A DNA stretch of 7,402 bases from Acidobacteriota bacterium. GTDB taxonomy: Bacteria > Acidobacteriota > Terriglobia > Terriglobales > Acidobacteriaceae. The position numbers were made by a program, and so were the translations under genes. How positions within the stretch are numbered: position 1 is the first letter of the stretch; each line of letters starts with the position of its first letter. Location: positions 1 to 7,402 of the forward strand of contig JAFAPG010000649.1 of the NCBI GenBank assembly GCA_019247235.1, read 5' to 3'. A model generated the notes under the pieces. The model did not search any database. It was not told where the DNA came from and was given only the letters and a program-made list of their open reading frames with translations. Shown here in pieces: positions 1-6,059 of this stretch.

Positions 1-521
1 GGGGAGGTCGGGACAAGGCGGAAAAGCAGGCGGTCACGCTGGCGCAACTTGATCCGGCGCGGGCTCATTGGGTCAACGCGCGGATTGCCGAAAAGAAGAA
101 GGATCTCGCCACGGCGGAGCGGGAATACCAGAGCGCCGTTGAGGCCAGCCATGGCAGCGCCAGCGCTTGGCTCAATCTAGGGTTGTTTTACCGTCACTGT
201 GAGCGACTCAATGACATGGAGAAGGCCCTAGTACATGTACGTGGGGCCGCGCTTGATCGGCCCGATGCTCTGGTTGATGCCGCCGAGATTCTCATCCACT
301 CCGAGCGCAATTTGCCCGAGGCGAGAGAGCTACTGCGAACCTACTTAGGCTCGCGCGCTCAGGTGGAACAGGCTCCGGCCTTCAAAGTCCATTATCTTCT
401 CGGTACGGTGATCGAAAAGATGGGCGACAAAAAGAATGCGGCGGCTGAATATCGATCGGCTCTCGATTTGGCACGCGAATTCCAGCCTGCGCAGGCAGCG
501 CTACGGCGTGTGAATCGCTAA
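1..521 (+). CDS. TPR-repeat protein, C-terminal part (5' end outside window)
   Basis: The reading frame is open from base 3 to a TAA at 519-521 and gives 172 residues with no stop, so the gene begins upstream of the window. The TTG at 183 lies inside the frame and is not a credible start. About four helical repeats are visible. They carry TPR-type residues such as W-x-x-A/L-G-x-x-Y and A-x-x-x-Y-x-x-A-L, for example around residues 20-54, 55-90, 91-130 and 131-168. The last repeat (YLLGTVIEKMGD, then AAAEYRSALDL) is the clearest. TPR proteins are protein-protein scaffolds; no catalytic domain is visible in this part, so its partner and cellular location are unknown. It may be transcribed with the TolC-family gene 103 bases downstream, because no clear terminator separates them. 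TPR assignment is fairly sure; function is not. Confidence 0.8.
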   Translation, partial: GGRDKAEKQAVTLAQLDPARAHWVNARIAEKKKDLATAEREYQSAVEASHGSASAWLNLGLFYRHCERLNDMEKALVHVRGAALDRPDALVDAAEILIHSERNLPEARELLRTYLGSRAQVEQAPAFKVHYLLGTVIEKMGDKKNAAAEYRSALDLAREFQPAQAALRRVNR

Positions 522-624
522 ACGCCGGCACGCCTTTCCGCTGGTCGATTTTGGGTTGTCTCTCCTTTTCTTTCAGAAGACCAACATTCATTGCTTCCCA
601 ATCGAACGGCGAAAAGGTGGAAAG

Positions 625-1941
625 ATGGAAACTCGGTTGAATTCCCTGCTCTTGGCGCGATTTTTTCTACCCGCGGTTTGCTTTGTGCTCTCCGCCAGCA
701 TTTCCTTAAAGGCGGAGCCGTTGACGCTAAAGCGCGCGGTGGAGCTGGCGATTCGGCGCAGCCCAGCTGCTGCTGAGTTGAACGCGGAGGACCAACGAGC
801 CGTGGCTTCCTTACAGGAAGCACGCAACCAATACCTGCCTCAGCTGCTGATTGGTTCTGGCCTGGGAGACTCCTGGGGGTATCCTCTGTCGCTTGAAGGA
901 GCGGCGCCTTCCCTGGTCAACATCAACGCGCAATCCGCACTCCTGAACCCTGCCTTGCGGGACTTTGTGCGAGCGGCTCGCAGCGATCTCAAAGCCACCC
1001 AAGAGGCCAGTAAAGACCGTCGCAATCAAATTATCCAAGATACTGTGCTCACCTATCTTGAGCTGGTGAAATGGGAGCAGCTGATCGACCGCGTGCGAGA
1101 GCAGCATCAGGATGCGAGCCGGATGGAGCGGGTCGTCGAGGAGCGTATTCAACAAGGGGTCGATAGCCCCCAGTCGATGAACCAGGCACGCTTGGTAACC
1201 GCCCGTGCCACTCTTCACCTGTCCCAGGCAAAAGGCGCCGTGGATGTGCTTGAAAGCAGACTTTCGCAGTTGACCGGCTTACCGGTAAGTTCGATACAAA
1301 CTGCTCCCGACTCGGTTCCCTCGTTGCCCGAACCTCCTTCTGAAGATACAGTTGCCGCGGGAAGCGAGTCGAACCCGGCAATTTCATCGGCCGAGCAACA
1401 CGCCTTGGCCCAAGACTTTCGTGCCCGCGCCGAACATCGCTCGCTCTGGCCGTCAATCGATTTTGCTTCCCAGTACGCCGTGCTGGCGAAGTTTAACAAC
1501 TGGGTACAGTTCTTCCCCCGAGCCTTTCAACGTAACAACGCTACGGTCGGCGTCGTGATTCGCTTTCCCGTCTTTAATGCCGGACAAAAGGCGCATGCCG
1601 AAGCCGCGGACGCTGATGCTCTACGCGCCCGTCAGGAGGTAGAAGCCACGAAGAACCAGGTCTCACAGGAGACTCTGCGGCTCGAGCGAGCCGTTGAGCA
1701 GTTGGCTGCGGCGAGAAAAGTGTCGCAACTCGAATACGAAATCGCGAAATCCAACGTTGATGCTCTGGTGATCCGAATGAACTCGGGAAGCGCAGGCGTT
1801 CACGATGCCGCCTTGGCACGAACGGAGATGTTTGAGAAATACAATGCCTTGCAGGATGCAGGCTTTGAGCTCTCGAAAGCTCGCATCGGCTTGTTGCGGA
1901 CTACGGGCGAGCTCGAATCCTGGGTAGAGCAAAGCAAGTAG
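625..1941 (+). CDS. TolC-family outer membrane efflux protein
   Basis: The 438-residue product has an N-terminal signal peptide (basic residues, a hydrophobic stretch at about 8-27, likely cleavage after Ala30). Two copies of the TolC/OEP repeat follow, at about 33-220 and 245-435. Family hallmarks are LTLKRAVELAIRRSP near the start, YLPQL at 70-74, a long coiled-coil region ending in LTGLP (about 145-220), and VVIRFPVFNAG at 310-320 opening the second strand-helix unit. TolC-family trimers form the outer-membrane and periplasmic duct of efflux pumps or type I secretion systems. No Cys follows the signal peptide, so it is not a lipoprotein. I chose the ATG at 625 because AGGTGG lies four bases upstream and the signal peptide begins there; an in-frame TTG at 556 would add 23 non-signal residues. 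No membrane-fusion or RND partner is next to it, so its substrate is unknown. Confidence 0.9.
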   Translation: METRLNSLLLARFFLPAVCFVLSASISLKAEPLTLKRAVELAIRRSPAAAELNAEDQRAVASLQEARNQYLPQLLIGSGLGDSWGYPLSLEGAAPSLVNINAQSALLNPALRDFVRAARSDLKATQEASKDRRNQIIQDTVLTYLELVKWEQLIDRVREQHQDASRMERVVEERIQQGVDSPQSMNQARLVTARATLHLSQAKGAVDVLESRLSQLTGLPVSSIQTAPDSVPSLPEPPSEDTVAAGSESNPAISSAEQHALAQDFRARAEHRSLWPSIDFASQYAVLAKFNNWVQFFPRAFQRNNATVGVVIRFPVFNAGQKAHAEAADADALRARQEVEATKNQVSQETLRLERAVEQLAAARKVSQLEYEIAKSNVDALVIRMNSGSAGVHDAALARTEMFEKYNALQDAGFELSKARIGLLRTTGELESWVEQSK

Positions 1942-2002
1942 CTGGAACAGGTGTCGTATGGGTGGTGTTTTTACCCCCTTCAGTGCATCCAATAGCCTTT
2001 CG

Positions 2003-2020
2003 CGGCAAAAGCGGTTGCCG
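2003..2020. repeat. Short perfect inverted repeat in the tolC-hpnJ gap
   Basis: CGGCAA and TTGCCG form a perfect 6-base inverted repeat around a 6-base loop (AAGCGG). It sits about 60 bases after the TolC-family stop and about 115 bases before hpnJ. No T-run follows, so it is not a good intrinsic terminator. It could be an operator half-site pair or chance. Confidence 0.3.
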
Positions 2021-2111
2021 GGAAGGGATCGCCAATTTAGCCTTAGTCGTTGAGGGACTCTTTCGGTAAGTGACCGGATAGATACGCCTTTTCTTCGGCT
2101 GCGGTTAGGAA

Positions 2112-2120
2112 TGCTAAGAT
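2112..2120 (+). promoter_or_regulatory. Candidate extended -10 promoter for the hpnJ operon
   Basis: TGCTAAGAT fits an extended -10 element: TG, one base, then TAAGAT, which matches TATAAT at 4 of 6 positions. It ends 15 bases before the hpnJ ATG. Transcription would start around 2127, leaving a leader of only about 9 bases. That agrees with the lack of a Shine-Dalgarno sequence before this ATG. No convincing -35 box lies 16-18 bases upstream, which extended -10 promoters can tolerate. This is inference from sequence only. Confidence 0.35.
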
Positions 2121-2135
2121 AAAAGTCTCACATCT

Positions 2136-3644
2136 ATGCCTTTAAAAACATTGTTGTTGAACCCCCCCTCTTTTGAAAATTTCGATGGCGGCGCGGGCTC
2201 CCGTTGGCCGGCTACGCGAGAAATCGAATCCTACTGGTATCCGGTGTGGCTGGCATATCCGGCTGGCATGCTGGAGGGCTCCCGGCTGCTCGACGCTCCA
2301 CCCCACTATGTCTCGGCTGAGCAGACGGTTGAGATCGCCAAAGACTACGAGTTTCTAGTGCTCTACACCAGCACGCCTGGTTTTCCTGGCGACATCCGTT
2401 TGGCGCAGCGCATTAAGGATGGAAATCCGAAAATCAAGATTGCCTTTGTTGGTCCCCACGTGACAGTGTTGCCGGAGCAATCGTTACGCCAATGTTCGGC
2501 AATTGATTTTGTAGCTCGCAAAGAGTTCGATTACGCCGTCAAGGAATTTGCAGAAGGCATGCCGCTTGAGCAGATTCTTGGCATTTCTTATCGTAAGAAC
2601 GATTCGGTTGCCCATAATAGCGACCGACCCCAGATCCAAGACCTTGACTCACTTCCTCATGTCACCGACATCTATGTCCGCGACCTTGAGGTGCGCCGCT
2701 ACAACGTGCCTTTTCTCCTGCATCCCTATGTGTCGCTCTACACCACGCGCGGCTGCCCGGCGCAATGCACATTCTGCCTGTGGCCGCAGACCACTAGCGG
2801 CCATGCCTGGCGCAAACGCTCTACCGACGATGTGGCGCGGGAAATGGCCAAGGCCAAAGAATACTGGCCTTATGTGAAGGAGTACTTCTTTGATGACGAT
2901 ACCTTTAATATTCAGAAGGCTCGCACCGTCGAGCTGTGCGCCAAGCTAAAGCCGCTGAAGTTAACCTGGTCTTGCACCTCGCGAGTGACCACCGACTTTG
3001 AAACTCTGAAAGCCATGCGGGAAGCTGGCTGCCGACTGCTCATTGTCGGTTATGAATCCGGGGACGCGCAAATCTTGAAGAACATCAAGAAGGGAGCCAC
3101 ACTCGAACGTGCTCGGCAATTCACCAAGGACGCGCATAAGCTTGGGCTGGTTATCCACGGAGATTTCATCCTTGGCTTGCCCGGCGAGACCCGCCAAACC
3201 ATCGAGAACACCATCGCCTTTGCCAAAGAGCTGGATGTTGAGACCATTCAGGTGTCAGTGGCCCATGCGTATCCCGGCACCGAGCTGTATGAGTTTGCGC
3301 TAAAGAACAACTTTATGGTCAGCGGCAACATGGTGGATGAGGGGGGACATCAGTTGGCCCACATCCAATATCCGGGTTTGCCGGCGGAGGAGATCCTTCA
3401 CTCCGTCCATCGTTTCTACGACGAATACTACTTCCGTCCTAAAGCCGCGCTTCGCATTTTGAAAAAGGCCGCTTTCGACCGAAGCGAGCGCAAGCGCTTG
3501 TACAAGGAAGCAAAGCGCTTCCTCCAGGTCCGCGCCATGCGGAATAAATTAGTCAAAGAAAAGGCGGCCAAGAAAGGAAGTACCGGAATTCAGGAACAAG
3601 CCGAGGTACACGATCCGTCCCCACAAGAGCCGGTTCAGGTGTAA
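2136..3644 (+). CDS. hpnJ: Hopanoid biosynthesis B12-binding-type radical SAM protein HpnJ
   Basis: The 502-residue product matches the HpnJ family along its length. An N-terminal cobalamin-binding-like Rossmann region spans about 1-145 (LLLNPPS at the start, FVGPHVT at 104-110). The radical SAM barrel follows, with the CxxxCxxC iron-sulfur motif at Cys207, Cys211 and Cys214, FFDDDTF at 251-257, GYESG at 305-309 and GDFILGLPGET at 342-352. HpnJ is a cytoplasmic, membrane-associated enzyme of hopanoid head-group synthesis; with HpnI and HpnK it is implicated in converting glucosaminyl-bacteriohopanetetrol into the cyclitol ether. No DxHxxG cobalamin-ligand motif is visible in the N-terminal domain. 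Residues after about 470 form a charged, probably disordered tail. The ATG at 2136 gives the family N-terminus, but no Shine-Dalgarno precedes it. It heads an operon with two small membrane proteins. I recognise the family by eye; a related B12-radical SAM lipid enzyme is the alternative. Confidence 0.85.
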   Translation: MPLKTLLLNPPSFENFDGGAGSRWPATREIESYWYPVWLAYPAGMLEGSRLLDAPPHYVSAEQTVEIAKDYEFLVLYTSTPGFPGDIRLAQRIKDGNPKIKIAFVGPHVTVLPEQSLRQCSAIDFVARKEFDYAVKEFAEGMPLEQILGISYRKNDSVAHNSDRPQIQDLDSLPHVTDIYVRDLEVRRYNVPFLLHPYVSLYTTRGCPAQCTFCLWPQTTSGHAWRKRSTDDVAREMAKAKEYWPYVKEYFFDDDTFNIQKARTVELCAKLKPLKLTWSCTSRVTTDFETLKAMREAGCRLLIVGYESGDAQILKNIKKGATLERARQFTKDAHKLGLVIHGDFILGLPGETRQTIENTIAFAKELDVETIQVSVAHAYPGTELYEFALKNNFMVSGNMVDEGGHQLAHIQYPGLPAEEILHSVHRFYDEYYFRPKAALRILKKAAFDRSERKRLYKEAKRFLQVRAMRNKLVKEKAAKKGSTGIQEQAEVHDPSPQEPVQV

Positions 3645-3649
3645 CACCT
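3637..3649 (+). promoter_or_regulatory. Mini-hairpin spanning the hpnJ stop codon and the next gene's ribosome site
   Basis: AGGTGTAACACCT is an almost perfect palindrome that can fold as AGGTG / CACCT with the hpnJ stop codon TAA as the triloop. AGGTG is also the only Shine-Dalgarno-like sequence before the GTG start at 3651. A ribosome finishing hpnJ would melt the hairpin, so it could couple translation of the two genes. The stem is short and may be chance. Confidence 0.3.
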
Positions 3650-3650
3650 C

Positions 3651-4079
3651 GTGAATGTTCGCAAGTATCTGGTGCTTGCCGGGGTTAGCGTCTTTGCACC
3701 TGTCGGCGATTCCCTGTTGTCGTACGGAATGAAACAGGTTGGCAATGTCTCCTTGCATGATCTTCCCGATCTGCTATTCGCTATCGCAAACCCCTGGGTG
3801 GGTATTGGAATCCTGCTATTGCTGGGATTTTTTGCTTCCTACATGACCGCCCTGTCCTGGGCCGATCTCACCTATGTGCTACCAGCCAGTTCCCTGGGCT
3901 ATGTGCTACTGGCATTCATCGCACGATTTGCCTTGCATGAAAAAGTCAGTGCTACGCGCTGGCTGGGCATAGCCTTGGTTTCCGGAGGTGTCGGCTTTGT
4001 CACCAGCGGACCGGAACTGACGCGTCGCCCGCCGCAGCCTCAGATCAACCGCCAGCCCAAGGCGGCGGAGCATTCCTAA
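3651..4079 (+). CDS. Small four-helix EamA/SMR-type membrane protein, ArnE/ArnF-like (first of pair)
   Basis: The 142-residue product has four predicted membrane segments at about 6-24, 47-68, 73-93 and 102-119, then a Pro-rich hydrophilic tail (120-142). Its third and fourth helices carry LHEKVS-x-x-RW-x-G-x-A-x-x-x-GG, which closely resembles the C-terminus of ArnE, a subunit of the undecaprenyl-phosphate-aminoarabinose flippase. It lacks the first-helix Glu used by SMR drug exporters; instead it has GDSLLSYGMKQVG at 19-31, also found in the next protein. The GTG at 3651 starts 6 bases after the hpnJ stop, and no ATG in frame fits better. Tight coupling with hpnJ and the next gene suggests a heterodimer acting on a hopanoid or other polyisoprenoid lipid. 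Membrane topology is well supported; the flippase role is inference. Confidence 0.8.
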   Translation: MNVRKYLVLAGVSVFAPVGDSLLSYGMKQVGNVSLHDLPDLLFAIANPWVGIGILLLLGFFASYMTALSWADLTYVLPASSLGYVLLAFIARFALHEKVSATRWLGIALVSGGVGFVTSGPELTRRPPQPQINRQPKAAEHS

Positions 4080-4471
4080 TGCATCATGCTAGTAGTAATC
4101 TGAATGCCTGGCTGGCGATTTTGGCCGTAGTTCTGGCGTCAAGCGCTGGCGACGTGCTGCTTTCGCGGGCGATGAAGCAGATTGGGGATCTTGGTCGTCT
4201 GCGCGCCGAACGAGGGCTCAGCTTCTTGATCCTACTCATCATTCGCAACCGATATTTCCTGCTGGGCGTCTGCTGCATGGCCTTGGCTTTTTACAGTTTA
4301 CTGTTTGGCCTTTCCTGGAACGACGTCAGCCTGATTGGACCCGCCGCCGCGTCGCTTACCTTTGTCGCCAACGCCGTTGCAGCCAAGATCTTCCTGCACG
4401 AACGGGTGGATCGCCGCCGTTGGGGGGCGGCGCTTTTGGTTGCCGCCGGCGTGGTGCTGATGGCCCTTTAA
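4079..4471 (+). CDS. Small four-helix EamA/SMR-type membrane protein, ArnE/ArnF-like (second of pair)
   Basis: The 130-residue product has membrane segments at about 11-29, 59-79, 83-104 and 113-130, the size and layout of ArnF-type half transporters. It is a diverged paralogue of the preceding protein. Both share GD-x-LLS-x-x-MKQ-(I/V)-G after the first helix (24-36 here), LSW-x-D before the third helix and LHE-(K/R)-V-x-x-x-RW before the fourth. Its ATG overlaps the preceding TAA by one base (TAATG), and GGAG lies 8 bases upstream, so translation is probably coupled. A basic loop at 38-58 replaces the short loop of the first protein. As half-size proteins of this fold work as antiparallel dimers, the two products probably form a heterodimer. 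The substrate is unknown; an amino-sugar hopanoid is the best guess from the operon. Confidence 0.8.
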   Translation: MHHASSNLNAWLAILAVVLASSAGDVLLSRAMKQIGDLGRLRAERGLSFLILLIIRNRYFLLGVCCMALAFYSLLFGLSWNDVSLIGPAAASLTFVANAVAAKIFLHERVDRRRWGAALLVAAGVVLMAL

Positions 4472-4477
4472 TGGTCC

Positions 4478-5719
4478 TCAGCGACCCATCAACACGGTAC
4501 CGATCCAAGCCGCCGATAGCACAATTAAAATGGCGCTAGTGCCCCAGGCCAGCACGTTGATCAACGTGGAATTTCGGTACTCTCCCATCAACTCTCTTTT
4601 ATTGATGAGTATGAGCATAAAAATTAGAAGGAAGGGGAGGAGCAAGCCATTGACCACCTGCGAGTAATAGATGACCTTGACGAGCGGAATGCGCGGTAGC
4701 AGTATGACGCCCGCGCCAAAGGCAATCAATAAAGTGTAGAGCCAGTAAAAAGCTGGGGCTTCGGAGAACTTGCGATTAACACCCGATTCCAGGCCCAGGC
4801 CCTCGCAAACGTTATAGGCAGTGGCCAGGGGAAGAATTGCGGCCGACAGTAACGCGGCATTGACTAGTCCGACGGCAAATAGCAGGGCTGCCCATTCTCC
4901 GGCTAGAGGTTTGAGCGCGTCCGCTGCGGCAGCGGCGTCACTGATATCGTGGATTCCCGAGTGATAGAGAGTGGCTGCGCACGCCAAGACGATAAAAAAT
5001 GCGACCACGTCGGTGATGATGCATCCCACGATTACATCCCACCGGCTTAGGGGATATTGTTTCTTGCCGATTCCCTTCTCCACGATAGAGGCTTGCAGAT
5101 AAAACTGCATCCACGGGGTGATCGTGGTTCCAATCAAGCCGATGACCATAACCAAATAGTCGGAGCTCTTGCTCACCGTAGGCACGACGGTGTCATGAAT
5201 CGCGGCTTTCCAGTTTGGGTGCGCCAAAAACGCGGACACGACGTAGGCAAAGTAGAGCATCGAGAAGCCGATCAGGATGCGCTCTACCGGTTTATAGGAG
5301 TTGCGCACCACCATGAGCCAGACCAAAGCGGCACCAATCGGCACGGAAATGTACTTGGTCACGCTGAATAGGCTCATGCCGGTAGCGATTCCGGCAAACT
5401 CGGACATAATATTTCCGAAATCGGCTACGCCCAGTACTAGCATGGTGAAGAAAGTTGCACGTAAGCCGAATTCTTCGCGAATCAGGTCCGATAGACCCTT
5501 ACCCGTGACGGCGCCCATGCGGGCCGCCATTTCTTGCACCACGATCAGGGCGATGGTTGTGGGAATCAGGGTCCACAGCAGGGCGTATCCGAACTTTGCT
5601 CCCGCCTGCGAATAGACAAGGATTCCGCCGGGATCGTTGTCAACGTTGGCGGTAATGAATCCCGGACCGAAGATGGCGAAAAATGCTAGCAGGCGGAATC
5701 GTATGCTCCGCAGCGGCAT
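4478..5719 (-). CDS. Nramp/SLC11-family divalent metal transporter with altered metal-site motifs
   Basis: The 413-residue product is an inner-membrane protein with about 11 hydrophobic helices. The Nramp fold shows in GPGF at 18-21 and the unwound first helix with DPGG at 29-32, and in the sixth helix with GTTITPW at 197-203. Canonical Nramp manganese/iron transporters have DPGN and A-x-x-M-P-H there. The Asn is Gly here, and the Ala and Met are both Thr, so the Met sulfur that favours transition metals is gone. This pattern points towards the Nramp-related magnesium-transporter branch rather than MntH. I chose the ATG at 5719 because GGAGGG precedes it by 6 bases. The ATG at 5785 would add 22 basic, non-membrane residues, and its AGGAG abuts the start codon with no spacing. 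An MgtE-N/CBS sensor gene lies upstream on the same strand, supporting a magnesium role. Fold is certain; ion specificity is inferred. Confidence 0.88.
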   Translation of the reverse strand: MPLRSIRFRLLAFFAIFGPGFITANVDNDPGGILVYSQAGAKFGYALLWTLIPTTIALIVVQEMAARMGAVTGKGLSDLIREEFGLRATFFTMLVLGVADFGNIMSEFAGIATGMSLFSVTKYISVPIGAALVWLMVVRNSYKPVERILIGFSMLYFAYVVSAFLAHPNWKAAIHDTVVPTVSKSSDYLVMVIGLIGTTITPWMQFYLQASIVEKGIGKKQYPLSRWDVIVGCIITDVVAFFIVLACAATLYHSGIHDISDAAAAADALKPLAGEWAALLFAVGLVNAALLSAAILPLATAYNVCEGLGLESGVNRKFSEAPAFYWLYTLLIAFGAGVILLPRIPLVKVIYYSQVVNGLLLPFLLIFMLILINKRELMGEYRNSTLINVLAWGTSAILIVLSAAWIGTVLMGR

Positions 5720-5720
5720 A

Positions 5721-5751
5721 CGTCGCCCTCCGCGCCGGGGGTGCTGCGACG
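5721..5751 (-). promoter_or_regulatory. Hairpin that could mask the Nramp-like gene's ribosome-binding site
   Basis: CGTCGC and GCGACG (5746-5751 and 5721-5726 read on the minus strand) are perfect complements enclosing 19 bases. Inside, CCCCC can pair with the GGAGG of the Shine-Dalgarno, apart from one C-A mismatch. The start codon at 5719 follows the stem after one base. The fold would hide the ribosome site and could regulate translation. If the true start is 5785 this is simply coding sequence. Confidence 0.3.
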
Positions 5752-5808
5752 CTGTAACCGCGTTGGCCGTTCCTGATTTGCTCATCTCCTGGTCTCAGTT
5801 GAACGTCC

Positions 5809-5831
5809 GAGTCGGGATCCTCCAACGACTC
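5809..5831 (-). repeat. Inverted repeat in the Nramp-like gene leader
   Basis: GAGTCG and CGACTC form a perfect 6-base inverted repeat with an 11-base loop containing GGAGGATCC on the minus strand. A U-G and a C-G pair can extend the stem to 8 pairs. It lies about 20 bases before the ATG at 5785 and about 90 before the ATG at 5719. It could be an operator or an RNA leader hairpin. No T-run follows, so it is not a terminator. Confidence 0.3.
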
Positions 5832-5890
5832 AGGAACCTCTTCGGCGCACGCGTGACAAAGGTTGGGAATGCTAGACATTACGGCCAATT

Positions 5891-5918
5891 AGAATAACCG
5901 CAGGAAGGGGGAATTGAA
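5891..5918 (-). promoter_or_regulatory. Weak candidate promoter for the Nramp-like gene
   Basis: TTCAAT (5918-5913) and TATTCT (5896-5891) are 16 bases apart. They match the sigma-70 consensus at 3 of 6 and 4 of 6 positions. Transcription would start near 5884, giving a leader of about 165 bases before the 5719 start that includes both leader hairpins. The match is weak, and co-transcription from the upstream sensor gene is equally possible. Confidence 0.2.
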
Positions 5919-6043
5919 CAGCCCGAAAATCGCAGTTCGTCAATCCAGCGTTGGTTTGAGCTCAATGGCGACAACGTGGGATGCCGTCACGTCAGTTAAC
6001 CGAGGGGAAAATCAGGTACCAAGGCCAGAACCGATGAAAGCTG

Positions 6044-6059
6044 GCCGCCTACCGGCGGC
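6044..6059 (-). terminator. GC-rich hairpin directly after the MgtE-N/CBS stop codon
   Basis: Read on the minus strand, GCCGCC-GGTA-GGCGGC is a perfect 6-pair, all-GC stem with a 4-base loop. It begins at the base after the TGA stop at 6062-6060. The following bases (CAGCTTTCATC) contain only a short T-run, so termination would be weak or partial. It may instead protect the mRNA end or attenuate read-through into the transporter gene. Confidence 0.4.

Larger units (their letters stand above)
5720..6059 (-). other. Non-coding gap between the MgtE-N/CBS gene and the Nramp-like gene
   Basis: This 340-base stretch holds no convincing gene. It contains, in the direction of transcription, a GC-rich hairpin right after the sensor gene's stop, a weak promoter-like pair, an inverted repeat at 5809-5831, the alternative transporter start at 5785 and a hairpin covering the Shine-Dalgarno at 5726-5731. 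An 80-codon frame starting with an ATG at 5879 runs into the transporter gene, but it lacks a ribosome site and looks accidental. I could not recognise an M-box or other known magnesium riboswitch by eye. Confidence 0.5.

Noticed and set aside
556..624. TTG-initiated 23-residue extension of the TolC-family protein
   Set aside because: It places non-signal residues before a normal signal peptide, and a good ribosome site precedes the ATG at 625.
811..1499. Several minus-strand frames opposite the TolC-family gene
   Set aside because: They are mutually overlapping shadows with no family features or ribosome sites; the plus-strand protein explains the region.
1955..1980. GGGT / ACCC with an internal T-run after the TolC-family stop, as a terminator
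   Set aside because: The stem is only four pairs, and the T-run is in the loop rather than after the stem.
2548..2877. 109-codon plus-strand frame inside hpnJ
   Set aside because: It is an out-of-frame read of the radical SAM domain with no protein features of its own.
5640..5888. 82-codon minus-strand frame with a Cys-x-x-Cys near its start, overlapping the Nramp-like gene
   Set aside because: The initiation region lacks a Shine-Dalgarno, the second half is out-of-frame transporter sequence, and no known domain is seen. A leader peptide cannot be excluded.
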